Assembly (NCBI GenBank): GCA_913062745.1
Contig: CAJXXJ010000242.1
Span: 1 to 6,227 of the forward strand
Direction: 5' to 3'
DNA: 6,227 nt
Origin: an uncultured Phaeodactylibacter sp.
GTDB lineage: Bacteria > Bacteroidota > Bacteroidia > Chitinophagales > Saprospiraceae
Part shown: positions 1-5,945 of the stretch, one piece after another
Layout: each line of letters starts with the position of its first letter
Position numbering within the stretch: the stretch's first letter is position 1
The notes under the pieces: generated by a model
Seen by the model: only the letters and a program-made list of their open reading frames with translations
Databases searched by the model: none
Told to the model about the DNA's origin: nothing
Position numbers and translations under genes: made by a program

Positions 1-672
1 GACGTAAATGTGGCTGTTCGGGTCTTTATTGTACTGAAAATACCCACCCGGGTACATGTCTTCGCTGAAGTACACATAGCGGCCGTCCGGAGAAACAGAA
101 GGCTCATTGACATCCTGCTGATCGTTCTTGCGCTCGGTAAGCTGCAGGCCGCTGCCGCCGGTTTTGTGGTACATCCACATCTCACCGGCACCGAGGGAGC
201 GGGAGGAAGTAAAGTGCTTACGGGCAATGAAGTACTCGCCGTCCGGCATCCAAACGGCGTTGTTGAGCAGCCGGAAGTCCTCTTCAGTCAGCTGTTCGGC
301 TTCGCTGCCATCAGCATTCATCACCCAGATATTGTCGCCGCCGCCGGCGTCTGAAGTGAAGAGGATTTGAGTGCCGTCCGGGCTGAAGCGCGGCTGCACT
401 TCGTAAGCCAGGCCGCCGCGCAGGAGGGTAGCCTCCCCGCCTTCAATCGGTATCGTGAAAATATCCCCCATGAGGTCAAAGGCGATAGTCTTGCCATCCG
501 GGCTGACATCGAGGTTCATCCAGGTGCCCTCGGTGAAGGTGAGTTCGGTTTCCCGAAAATTGCCGGGAGGGTTGTTGACGTCCCAGTCTTTTTCTTTTTC
601 CGCTTCCTGTGCAAAGCCGGCGCAGGCTAAACCAGCGAGTGCCAGGCACAGCAGCAATCGATACTGTAGCAT
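1..672 (-). CDS. Amidohydrolase-type secreted protein with TolB-like PD40 repeats, N-terminal part
   Basis: This frame is open for 224 codons from an ATG at 672 (minus) to the left edge, so the C-terminus is missing. Residues 1-22 form a signal peptide: a hydrophobic LLLCLALAGLACAGF core, then FAQ, with likely cleavage just before or after the Q, so the product is exported. A short charged linker and the segment DWDVNNPPG follow. Then come four PD40/WD40-like beta-propeller units marked by SPDG or MPDG turns near residues 57, 97, 142 and 194, each with a strand such as IAFD, ILFT or VYFS. The phrases GTWMNLDVSPDG, TSDAGGGDNIWVM and SEDMYPGGYFQYNKDP are, as I recall them, typical of the ~1000-residue Bacteroidota proteins that carry an amidohydrolase (metal-dependent hydrolase) domain after the propeller. 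That catalytic domain lies outside the window, so hydrolase activity is inferred from family resemblance and the substrate is unknown. It follows the regulator gene by 16 bases on the same strand and may share its transcript. A TolB-like or peptidase propeller protein is the alternative. Confidence 0.85.
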   Translation of the reverse strand, partial: MLQYRLLLCLALAGLACAGFAQEAEKEKDWDVNNPPGNFRETELTFTEGTWMNLDVSPDGKTIAFDLMGDIFTIPIEGGEATLLRGGLAYEVQPRFSPDGTQILFTSDAGGGDNIWVMNADGSEAEQLTEEDFRLLNNAVWMPDGEYFIARKHFTSSRSLGAGEMWMYHKTGGSGLQLTERKNDQQDVNEPSVSPDGRYVYFSEDMYPGGYFQYNKDPNSHIYV

Positions 673-688
673 GTTTGAAACTTTAGTT

Positions 689-1294
689 TTATTCTTCCTC
701 CTCTGTACTATCTTCTACAAAAAAGTAGATGACGAGGTAAGTAACGGGCTCTTTTTGGTGGTTAAAAGGTGCGTGCCTGATCCGGCCGTCAAAGAAGAGC
801 GAATCGCCTTCCCGCACATCAAGAACGTTGTCTTCCAAATGAAATTTTATTTCTCCTTTGATCAGGTACAGAAACTCAAAAGCAGAGGTGGAGACGAGCG
901 GGCGTTTGTTGCCCGGTTCGAGGGTGACGATAGAAATCTGAAAGTCATTATTGTTCAGTGTGTGCTCAAAGATAGAGCGGTAGTGAAATCCGACTGCACT
1001 TTCTTCTTTTACGTAAGGCACGTAGTTTTCCTGCCGCACCAGCAGGTAGCCTCCGAACCCACTCTGTCCGTTGATTTCTGCAAAAAAGTCCTGAGGCTCG
1101 ACGCCCAGCACGCCGATGAGTTGGAAAAGGGTAGGGATGGTCGGGATGATACGGCCGTTTTCAATCTTGGACAGCATAGCGGAGCTGACACCTGCTGCCT
1201 TGGAGAGGTCTACCAGCCGCAGCCCTTTTTCTTTGCGGTAAGTCCTGATTTTAGGGCCAATGCGATGGATAACGTACCCGGATCCTAATTTCAT
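689..1294 (-). CDS. XRE-family HTH transcriptional regulator with C-terminal cupin domain
   Basis: This is a 201-residue cytoplasmic DNA-binding regulator. Residues 11-66 form an XRE/Cro-type helix-turn-helix: IRTYRKEKGLRLVDLSKAAG, then VSSAMLSKIENGR, where the recognition helix and the SKIENG motif are clear. Residues ~115-193 form a cupin sensor domain with FEFLYLIKGEIKFHLE and GDSLFFDGRIRHAPFN. The second cupin motif keeps a His (174) and an Asn (178). The first motif lacks the usual HxH metal ligands (it reads RPLVSTSAFEF), so ligand sensing may not need a metal. The C-terminus is acidic (EDSTEEEE). I chose the ATG at 1294; the frame runs 11 codons further to a TTG at 1327, but those residues are not domain-like. 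HTH-cupin proteins of this length usually control an adjacent catabolic or transport operon. Here the gene diverges from the dehydrogenase/DUF5690/SusC genes, which are the likely targets, and it precedes the amidohydrolase gene by 16 bases. Whether it activates or represses cannot be read from the sequence. Confidence 0.92.
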   Translation of the reverse strand: MKLGSGYVIHRIGPKIRTYRKEKGLRLVDLSKAAGVSSAMLSKIENGRIIPTIPTLFQLIGVLGVEPQDFFAEINGQSGFGGYLLVRQENYVPYVKEESAVGFHYRSIFEHTLNNNDFQISIVTLEPGNKRPLVSTSAFEFLYLIKGEIKFHLEDNVLDVREGDSLFFDGRIRHAPFNHQKEPVTYLVIYFFVEDSTEEEE

Positions 1295-1445
1295 GAGCGT
1301 AAATGAGTTGCACAGGGATGAAAGCAATAGATAAAAGTGTAAAGATAAGGCAGTGGGACGGAATATGGCAGTGCCGGATGCTTTTTTAGTACAGGAAGGG
1401 GCCGGGCGAATGGCTGGAGAATCTTTTTCCGCGAAATGAAGCAGT

Positions 1446-1460
1446 TTTCATATTATGAAA
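1446..1460. promoter_or_regulatory. Candidate operator palindrome TTTCAT-ATT-ATGAAA
   Basis: This is a perfect inverted repeat with 6-base arms and a 3-base spacer. It directly abuts the promoter-like TAACTTTG element and lies in the gap between an XRE-cupin regulator and the genes it diverges from. The size and symmetry suit a dimeric helix-turn-helix protein. Binding by the adjacent regulator is inferred from position only. A second copy of exactly this sequence was not seen elsewhere in the window. Confidence 0.45.
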
Positions 1461-1468
1461 TAACTTTG
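1461..1468 (+). promoter_or_regulatory. Bacteroidota-type -7 element (TAACTTTG) for the dehydrogenase operon
   Basis: TAACTTTG matches the Bacteroidota sigma-ABfr -7 consensus TAnnTTTG exactly. It lies 18 bases before the ATG at 1487, leaving a short leader of about 10-12 bases. No convincing TTG/TTTG -33 element is present 17-23 bases upstream; the palindrome covers much of that interval, which would fit control by a bound regulator. The position also argues against translation starting at the upstream in-frame ATG at 1436. Confidence 0.45.
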
Positions 1469-1486
1469 TTTCGAAAATTATGGAAG

Positions 1487-2539
1487 ATGCCAACTGCCAA
1501 ATGCGCTGTGTTTGACGCCCGCTCCCGGAAATTTGAGTTGCGGGAGCTCCCGCTGCCGGAACCGCAGGGAGCGGAAGTGCTGGTGCGCAATGCTTATGTA
1601 ACCTTATGCCGGAGTGATTTGAAAACCTACACGGGCGCCCGGCAGGAGCGCAACCCGACTATACTCGGGCACGAAAGCTGTGGTGAAATCGTACAATTTG
1701 GCCCATCGGCTATCCGAAAAGATGTACAGGGCAGGGAGTTGGCGGTGGGCGACCGAATAAGCTGGGCCGTTTTTGCCAGCCCGCCGGAAGACCCGCAGTC
1801 GGTTGCCGGCCGGCCTCAGAAAGCTGCAGGCTTGTTTAAGTACGGTCATGAGCAATTGCGGCCGGACAGTGGATGGCACGGCGGGCTGAGCGAGTATACG
1901 CTACTGCGGCCACACAGCGTACTGGCTCAGCTGCCCGATGATTTGCCGTGGAGAGTGGCTGCGCTGATCAACTGTGCGGTAGCTACTATGGCAGGAGGCC
2001 TGCGACTGGCAGGCCCGGTGAAAGGGAAGCGCGTTTTGGTGTCCGGTGCCGGTACGCTGGGGCTGATGGGCTGCGCAATGTGCAAGCAGCAGGGCGCAGC
2101 GGAAGTGGTCGCACTCGAGCCCGACGCTGAACGCCGCAGCTTTGCGCTGAATTTTGGCGCAAGCCATGCGCTTGAGCCAGGGCAACCGCTTCCTGAAACG
2201 GACCTGGTGCTGGAAAGCAGCGGACAGCCTAAAGCCATGGAGCAAACCCTGCATGCACTTGCCACAGGGGGACAGGCGATATGGCTGGGGGCAGTCTTTC
2301 CTCAGCGGCAGGTACAGGTGAGTGCAGAACAATTGATCCGGCGGCTACACCGAATACAGGGGCTCCACAACTACAATAAGCGCGATTTTCGGGAGGCGGT
2401 GCAGTTTTTAAGTCAGCACGCTACTGCTTATCCTTTTGGACGGCTGGTAGAGAAGGAGTTTTCGCTCGCGGAAGTCACATCTGCGTTTGAATATGCTATT
2501 GAAGAGTGCCCTTACCGGGTAGGGGTACGTATATACTAG
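1487..2539 (+). CDS. Zinc-dependent medium-chain alcohol dehydrogenase, phosphonate-catabolism-associated type
   Basis: This is a 350-residue cytoplasmic NAD(P)-dependent dehydrogenase of the MDR superfamily. The N-terminal GroES-like catalytic domain carries the expected active-site zinc ligands: Cys in LCRSD, His-Glu in LGHES, and a Cys in INCAVAT. The Rossmann domain shows VSGAGTLGLMGC, with an acidic residue after the second strand (VALEPD) that favours NAD. The structural-zinc lobe is altered: between ISWAVFAS and LFKYGHE the four clustered cysteines are absent (SPPEDPQSVAGRPQKAAG). The KYGHE segment, the NCAVAT motif and the RRLHRIQGLHNY stretch recall the clade described as putative phosphonate catabolism associated alcohol dehydrogenases (TIGR03366-like); this is by eye, and the substrate is not known. 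I chose the ATG at 1487 (MPTAKCAVF) because the family begins there and the promoter-like element lies just upstream; an in-frame ATG at 1436 would add 17 unlikely residues. It is the first gene of a plus-strand group and is followed after 68 bases by the DUF5690-type gene. Threonine/sorbitol-type dehydrogenase is the alternative. Confidence 0.85.
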   Translation: MPTAKCAVFDARSRKFELRELPLPEPQGAEVLVRNAYVTLCRSDLKTYTGARQERNPTILGHESCGEIVQFGPSAIRKDVQGRELAVGDRISWAVFASPPEDPQSVAGRPQKAAGLFKYGHEQLRPDSGWHGGLSEYTLLRPHSVLAQLPDDLPWRVAALINCAVATMAGGLRLAGPVKGKRVLVSGAGTLGLMGCAMCKQQGAAEVVALEPDAERRSFALNFGASHALEPGQPLPETDLVLESSGQPKAMEQTLHALATGGQAIWLGAVFPQRQVQVSAEQLIRRLHRIQGLHNYNKRDFREAVQFLSQHATAYPFGRLVEKEFSLAEVTSAFEYAIEECPYRVGVRIY

Positions 2540-2607
2540 AGGCAAAACAGTATAGGCTATTTTCTCACTTCAGCAGCTTACGGGCTGTTGCATAAGCCTT
2601 GTACGTT
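2540..2607 (+). other. Short spacer between dehydrogenase and membrane protein genes
   Basis: These 68 bases show no Shine-Dalgarno sequence and no hairpin followed by a T-run, so read-through from the dehydrogenase gene is likely. A weak inverted repeat, GCTTA (2576-2580) with TAAGC (2593-2597), is present; its arms are too short to interpret. Confidence 0.4.
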
Positions 2608-3918
2608 ATGTCTAAATCTTCTGTTATCACACGCTGGCTCCGCAATACGAACGGTGCCGGTTTTGCGGTCTACTGCATCACTGCTGCTTTTCTGACCTAC
2701 TGCAGTATGTATGCTTTTCGCAAACCCTTTACGGCAGGCACCTACGAAGGCCTGAGCCTTTGGGGGGTAGACTACAAGATCATCCTGATCACCACTCAGG
2801 TACTAGGCTATATGCTATCCAAGTTTATTGGCATCAAGGTGGTCTCAGAAATGGCTGCCGGTTCCCGTATCCGCAGCATTCTGTTGCTCATCGGTATCGC
2901 CTGGTTGGCACTATTGGTATTCGGGCTGCTCCCGTATCCTTATAATTTTATAGCCCTTTTTTTTAACGGGCTGCCGCTGGGTATGATCTGGGGGATCGTC
3001 TTTTCCTTTCTGGAAGGGCGGCGCAGCACAGAGCTGCTGGGGGCAGGTATGGCTTCGAGCTTTATCGTCTCTTCCGGTTTTGTGAAAGCGGTAGGGCAGT
3101 CCCTTACCGTACAGTACGGCATTTCTGAATTCTGGATGCCTTTCGTTACAGGCGCTCTGTTTGTGCCGTTGCTTTTTTTCGGCGTCTGGCTGCTGAGCAA
3201 AATACCTCCACCAACGGCTGAAGATGAGGCAGAGCGCACACAACGCATACCGATGGGCCGGAAAGAAAGGCGGCAGTTTTTCCTCGCATTTGCACCGGGA
3301 ATCGTTTTAATGGTGGCGATTTATGTGGCTCTGACGATCTTCCGGGATGTGCGCGACAACTTTGCTGTAGAGTTGTGGGCTGCCCTGGGGTACGGAGAAA
3401 CGCCCTCCATTTTGATCACCGCAGAAATTCCTATCGCCGTTACGGTGCTGCTCATAGTAGGAGCTATGATGTTCATCCGCAACAACCGCAGAGCTTTTTA
3501 TGCCAATCAGCTCATCATCTTTGCCGGCGGGCTAGTGGTATTGCTGACCACCTGGCTTTTCCGTTCCGGCCTGCTTGATCCTGCCGCCTGGATGATCATC
3601 ATCGGTTTCGGCATGTACCTGGCTTATATTTCCTACCACACCATGCTGTTTGAGCGCTGGATTGCGCTGTTCCGCTACCGCAGCAATATCGGTTATCTGA
3701 TGTACGTCGCGGATGCCTTTGGGTACTTGGGCAGCGTCGGCATATTGTTTTTCAAAAACTTTGGGGCTAGCGAACTGAGCTGGCTTACCTTTTTTACTGC
3801 ATGTGCCTATGCGATGGGGGTAGCTACTTTGGCGCTCAGCCTGTTGGCTATTCTGTACTTCCGGCAAAAGGAACGGGCACTGGCCGCTGAACCTCTTCCG
3901 GAAAGGGTGACGGTCTAA
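2608..3918 (+). CDS. DUF5690-type MFS-like inner-membrane protein, putative organophosphorus transporter
   Basis: This is a 436-residue polytopic membrane protein with about 12 hydrophobic segments (roughly residues 19-34, 55-78, 88-108, 112-134, 143-165, 176-197, 228-246, 266-289, 298-317, 326-346, 360-383, 393-418). A charged cytoplasmic-type loop at 200-224 (EDEAERTQRIPMGRKERR) divides it into two halves of six, the major-facilitator plan. I recognise it as the Bacteroidota DUF5690 family. The N-terminal TYCSMYAFRKPF segment recalls the YYLVRKNF motif of the GlpT/UhpT organophosphate:phosphate antiporters. Arg38, and Arg246 in the seventh segment (YVALTIFRDVRDNF), sit about where GlpT has Arg45 and Arg269. 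NGLPLGMIWG at 120-129 resembles the fourth-helix motif of that family. Transport of a phosphonate or phosphate ester is therefore an inference, supported by its position between a dehydrogenase and a SusC receptor. I chose the ATG at 2608; a TTG three codons earlier is less likely. The stop codon ends at 3918. Confidence 0.82.
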   Translation: MSKSSVITRWLRNTNGAGFAVYCITAAFLTYCSMYAFRKPFTAGTYEGLSLWGVDYKIILITTQVLGYMLSKFIGIKVVSEMAAGSRIRSILLLIGIAWLALLVFGLLPYPYNFIALFFNGLPLGMIWGIVFSFLEGRRSTELLGAGMASSFIVSSGFVKAVGQSLTVQYGISEFWMPFVTGALFVPLLFFGVWLLSKIPPPTAEDEAERTQRIPMGRKERRQFFLAFAPGIVLMVAIYVALTIFRDVRDNFAVELWAALGYGETPSILITAEIPIAVTVLLIVGAMMFIRNNRRAFYANQLIIFAGGLVVLLTTWLFRSGLLDPAAWMIIIGFGMYLAYISYHTMLFERWIALFRYRSNIGYLMYVADAFGYLGSVGILFFKNFGASELSWLTFFTACAYAMGVATLALSLLAILYFRQKERALAAEPLPERVTV

Positions 3919-4160
3919 TGGTTTTCTTGAGTAGAAAGTATCTTGAGCGGGTGACCAGAGTATGTTTTTTGTTAGGCTATTCTGGCGTTAAGTCCTGCAT
4001 TAAAAGGGGTTTGAGAAGGGTTAATACAATTTTAACCTTAAGGCCTAATGTAGTTTACATCTCGTTTTTTTCTTCACAGTTAAATTGGGTTGCTGTTCAT
4101 GGGGGCAGCGATCATTTTACAAACGAAAGACTACATATTCACTTAAACTCCAATCGTATT
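3919..4160 (+). promoter_or_regulatory. AT-rich leader/promoter region of the SusC gene
   Basis: This 242-base gap is clearly more AT-rich than its flanks, and although it stays open in the SusC frame it does not look coding. It holds two inverted repeats: GGTTAA (4019-4024) paired with TTAACC (4032-4037), and ATGTA (4048-4052) paired with TACAT (4056-4060). Between and overlapping them is the palindrome CCTTAAGG (4036-4043). A possible -7 element, TAAATTGG (4081-4088, one mismatch to TAnnTTTG), would give a leader of about 65 bases, but no good -33 partner is present. SusC may thus have its own promoter in addition to read-through from upstream. No factor-independent terminator is evident after the DUF5690 gene, and no Shine-Dalgarno sequence precedes 4161. 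Confidence 0.4.
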
Positions 4161-5933
4161 ATGGACAATTGCTTTACACTCCGGCGCCTGGCCCTTACCC
4201 TCGTGGTAGCAGGTATGGCGCTCACAAGCTTTGCGCAAACCTTCACGGTAGGCGGCAGGGTTACCGATGCCGAAGGCGAGCCACTTATTGGCGCTACTGT
4301 GCAAGTGGACGGTGCGTCTTCTGGTACCGTTACAGACGTGCTGGGCGACTACCAAATCAAGGTGCCTTCAGAAGACGCGGTACTGGTTTTCTCCTACATC
4401 GGCTACCAGCCGAAGCAGGTACAGGTCAGCGACAAGCGCGTCATAAATGTAGTGCTGGAGTCCGGCTCCAGCCTGCTCAATGAAGTTGTAGTAGTTGGCT
4501 ACGGCACCCAGGAAAAAGAAGATGTGACTGGCTCCATTTCTTCTGTGAAAGGAGAGGACTTCAAAAACCTTCCGGTAATCGGTGCGTCTCAGGCACTGCA
4601 GGGCCGGGCGGCTGGCGTACAGGTGGTTCGCAACGGCGGTGCGCCTGGTGATGGAGGCTCGATCCGTATTCGCGGAACGGGTACCGTCAACAACGCTAAC
4701 CCTCTGGTGGTCGTAGATGGCGTGCCGCTGGCTTATGGCAGTATCAACGACATCAACCCGAATGACATTGAGTCCATCGAGGTACTAAAGGATGCATCTT
4801 CCTCCGCAATCTACGGGCAGCGGGCAGCCAACGGTGTGATCCTTGTTACGACCAAGCGTGGCGGCTTCAACGAGCGTACTTCCGTGACCCTGAATGCTTA
4901 TGCGGGTATTTCCAACATTTCCAACCGCATTGACGTACTTGATGCTCCGACCCTGGCTGCTATCAAGCGGGAAGCCTATCAGAACGATGGTCTGGACGTG
5001 CCTGAAATCTGGAACGAGCCTGCCTTCCAGGTACAGCGCACCAACTGGCAGGACGAACTGTTCCAAACCGGCTTGACGCAAAACTATGACTTTACCATCA
5101 GCGGCGGTAGCGAGCGCACCAGCTTTGCCTTCACCGGCGGCTATTTCAGCGAGGAAGGTACGATCGAAAATTCCTTCTTTGACCGCTACTACGCTCGTAT
5201 CAATTCTACTTTTAAAGTAACTGACTGGTTGACGATAGGCGAGAACCTGCAGCTGACGCGACAGGAGGGCAACTTCCTGAACACCAACTCGGCGCAGACC
5301 GGTTTGGTATGGAGCGCCATCCGCTTCCACCCTGGCTTGCCAGTCATCGTGGAAGAGCCGCTGCCGGGCCACGAGATCGGCCAGTACGGCTCTTCTCAAG
5401 TAAGCGGAGAGTTTGGGGATATTAACAACCCGATCTTCACTTCTGACATTGAGGATGATATAGCCGTCAATAACCGACTGCTTGGCAATGTGTTTGCAGA
5501 AATTAAAATCGTTGACGGCCTGAAGCTGCGGGGCAACTTCGCTGCGGACGCTTCCTTTTTCGACCGCACCGAATTTTTCCCGATCATCGATCAGCAAATC
5601 CGCGCCCGCGACCGCAACGGCCTGGAACGCAGCTACGCCGAGTCTTACTCCCTGCTGGGCGAATACTTCCTGTCATACGACAAAACCTTCGCGAACGTTC
5701 ACCAGATCAACCTGGTAGGTGGATACACTGCGCAGCAGTTTGTAAGCGAAAACTTCTTCGCCGAGCGTCTAGACTTCCCGAACGAAGACCCTGATCAGCG
5801 CTACCTCAATGCCGGCAACACTATCAACGGCGCGAGCGGCAGCCGTGAGGATTTCTCCCTGGCGTCTGGCTTTGCCCGACTGAACTACTCTTTTGATGGC
5901 CGCTACTTGCTGACGGCTACCGTTCGCCGCGAC
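4161..5933 (+). CDS. SusC/RagA-family TonB-dependent outer-membrane receptor, 3' part missing
   Basis: About 591 residues of a SusC-like nutrient importer are present; the family is usually ~1000-1100 residues, so the C-terminal part of the barrel is absent. Residues 1-26 are a signal peptide ending SFAQ. Residues 27-103 form a carboxypeptidase-regulatory-like domain ([18 protein letters not shown], then FSYIGY). A TonB-box-like [11 protein letters not shown] lies at 107-117. The plug domain spans ~118-235, with [29 protein letters not shown] and the SusC signature [21 protein letters not shown] at about 213-233. Barrel strands follow, ending at [19 protein letters not shown], where the family normally continues with a GSSRFG-type sequence. 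Here the frame instead gives 14 unrelated residues and a TGA at 5976-5978. I chose the ATG at 4161 because it directly precedes the signal peptide; the frame stays open back to an ATG at 3918 but that stretch is unlike any leader. SusC works with a SusD lipoprotein, normally encoded next; none is visible. The ligand is unknown; the neighbours suggest a phosphonate. Confidence 0.93.
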
Positions 5934-5945
5934 ACCGTTACTGCC
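5924..5945. other. Probable chimeric junction
   Basis: Within these bases the coding signal changes frame and family. Upstream the SusC frame ends with the conserved TVRRD codons (5919-5933). Downstream the frame beginning at 5930/5933 reads as an exonuclease. That downstream frame is closed by a TGA at 5894-5896, so no long fusion protein exists in either frame. There is no insertion-sequence end or repeat at the boundary. An assembly or library chimera is the likeliest cause; a genuine rearrangement is possible but less economical. The exact breakpoint cannot be fixed to the base. Confidence 0.75.

Larger units (their letters stand above)
1295..1486. promoter_or_regulatory. Divergent intergenic region between regulator and dehydrogenase genes
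   Basis: This 192-base gap separates the divergent regulator and dehydrogenase starts. Most of it (1295-1430) shows no clear motif. The segment at 1445-1480 is markedly AT-rich compared with the surrounding genes and carries the palindrome and promoter-like element listed separately. It also holds a second small perfect palindrome, TTTCGAAA, at 1469-1476. On the minus strand a weak candidate promoter for the regulator overlaps the dehydrogenase start: TTTG at 1501-1498, 17 bases, then TAATTTTC at 1480-1473, which is 7 of 8 matches to TAnnTTTG. I consider this one speculative. No terminator or small RNA gene is evident. Confidence 0.5.

Noticed and set aside
455..1288. A 277-codon open frame on the plus strand
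   Set aside because: It lies antisense to the amidohydrolase N-terminus and the regulator, both of which have clear domain motifs. Its translation has no recognisable domain or sensible composition.
1436..1486. Upstream ATG of the dehydrogenase frame
   Set aside because: It would add 17 residues atypical for the family and lies upstream of the promoter-like TAACTTTG element.
3918..4160. The 81-codon N-terminal extension of the SusC frame, whose ATG overlaps the preceding stop as TAATG
   Set aside because: The stretch is AT-rich, unlike SusC leaders, and precedes a perfect signal peptide starting at 4161. The overlap looks fortuitous.
4785..5597. A 270-codon open frame on the minus strand inside SusC
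   Set aside because: It is the antisense shadow of a well-conserved SusC region and its translation shows no family features.
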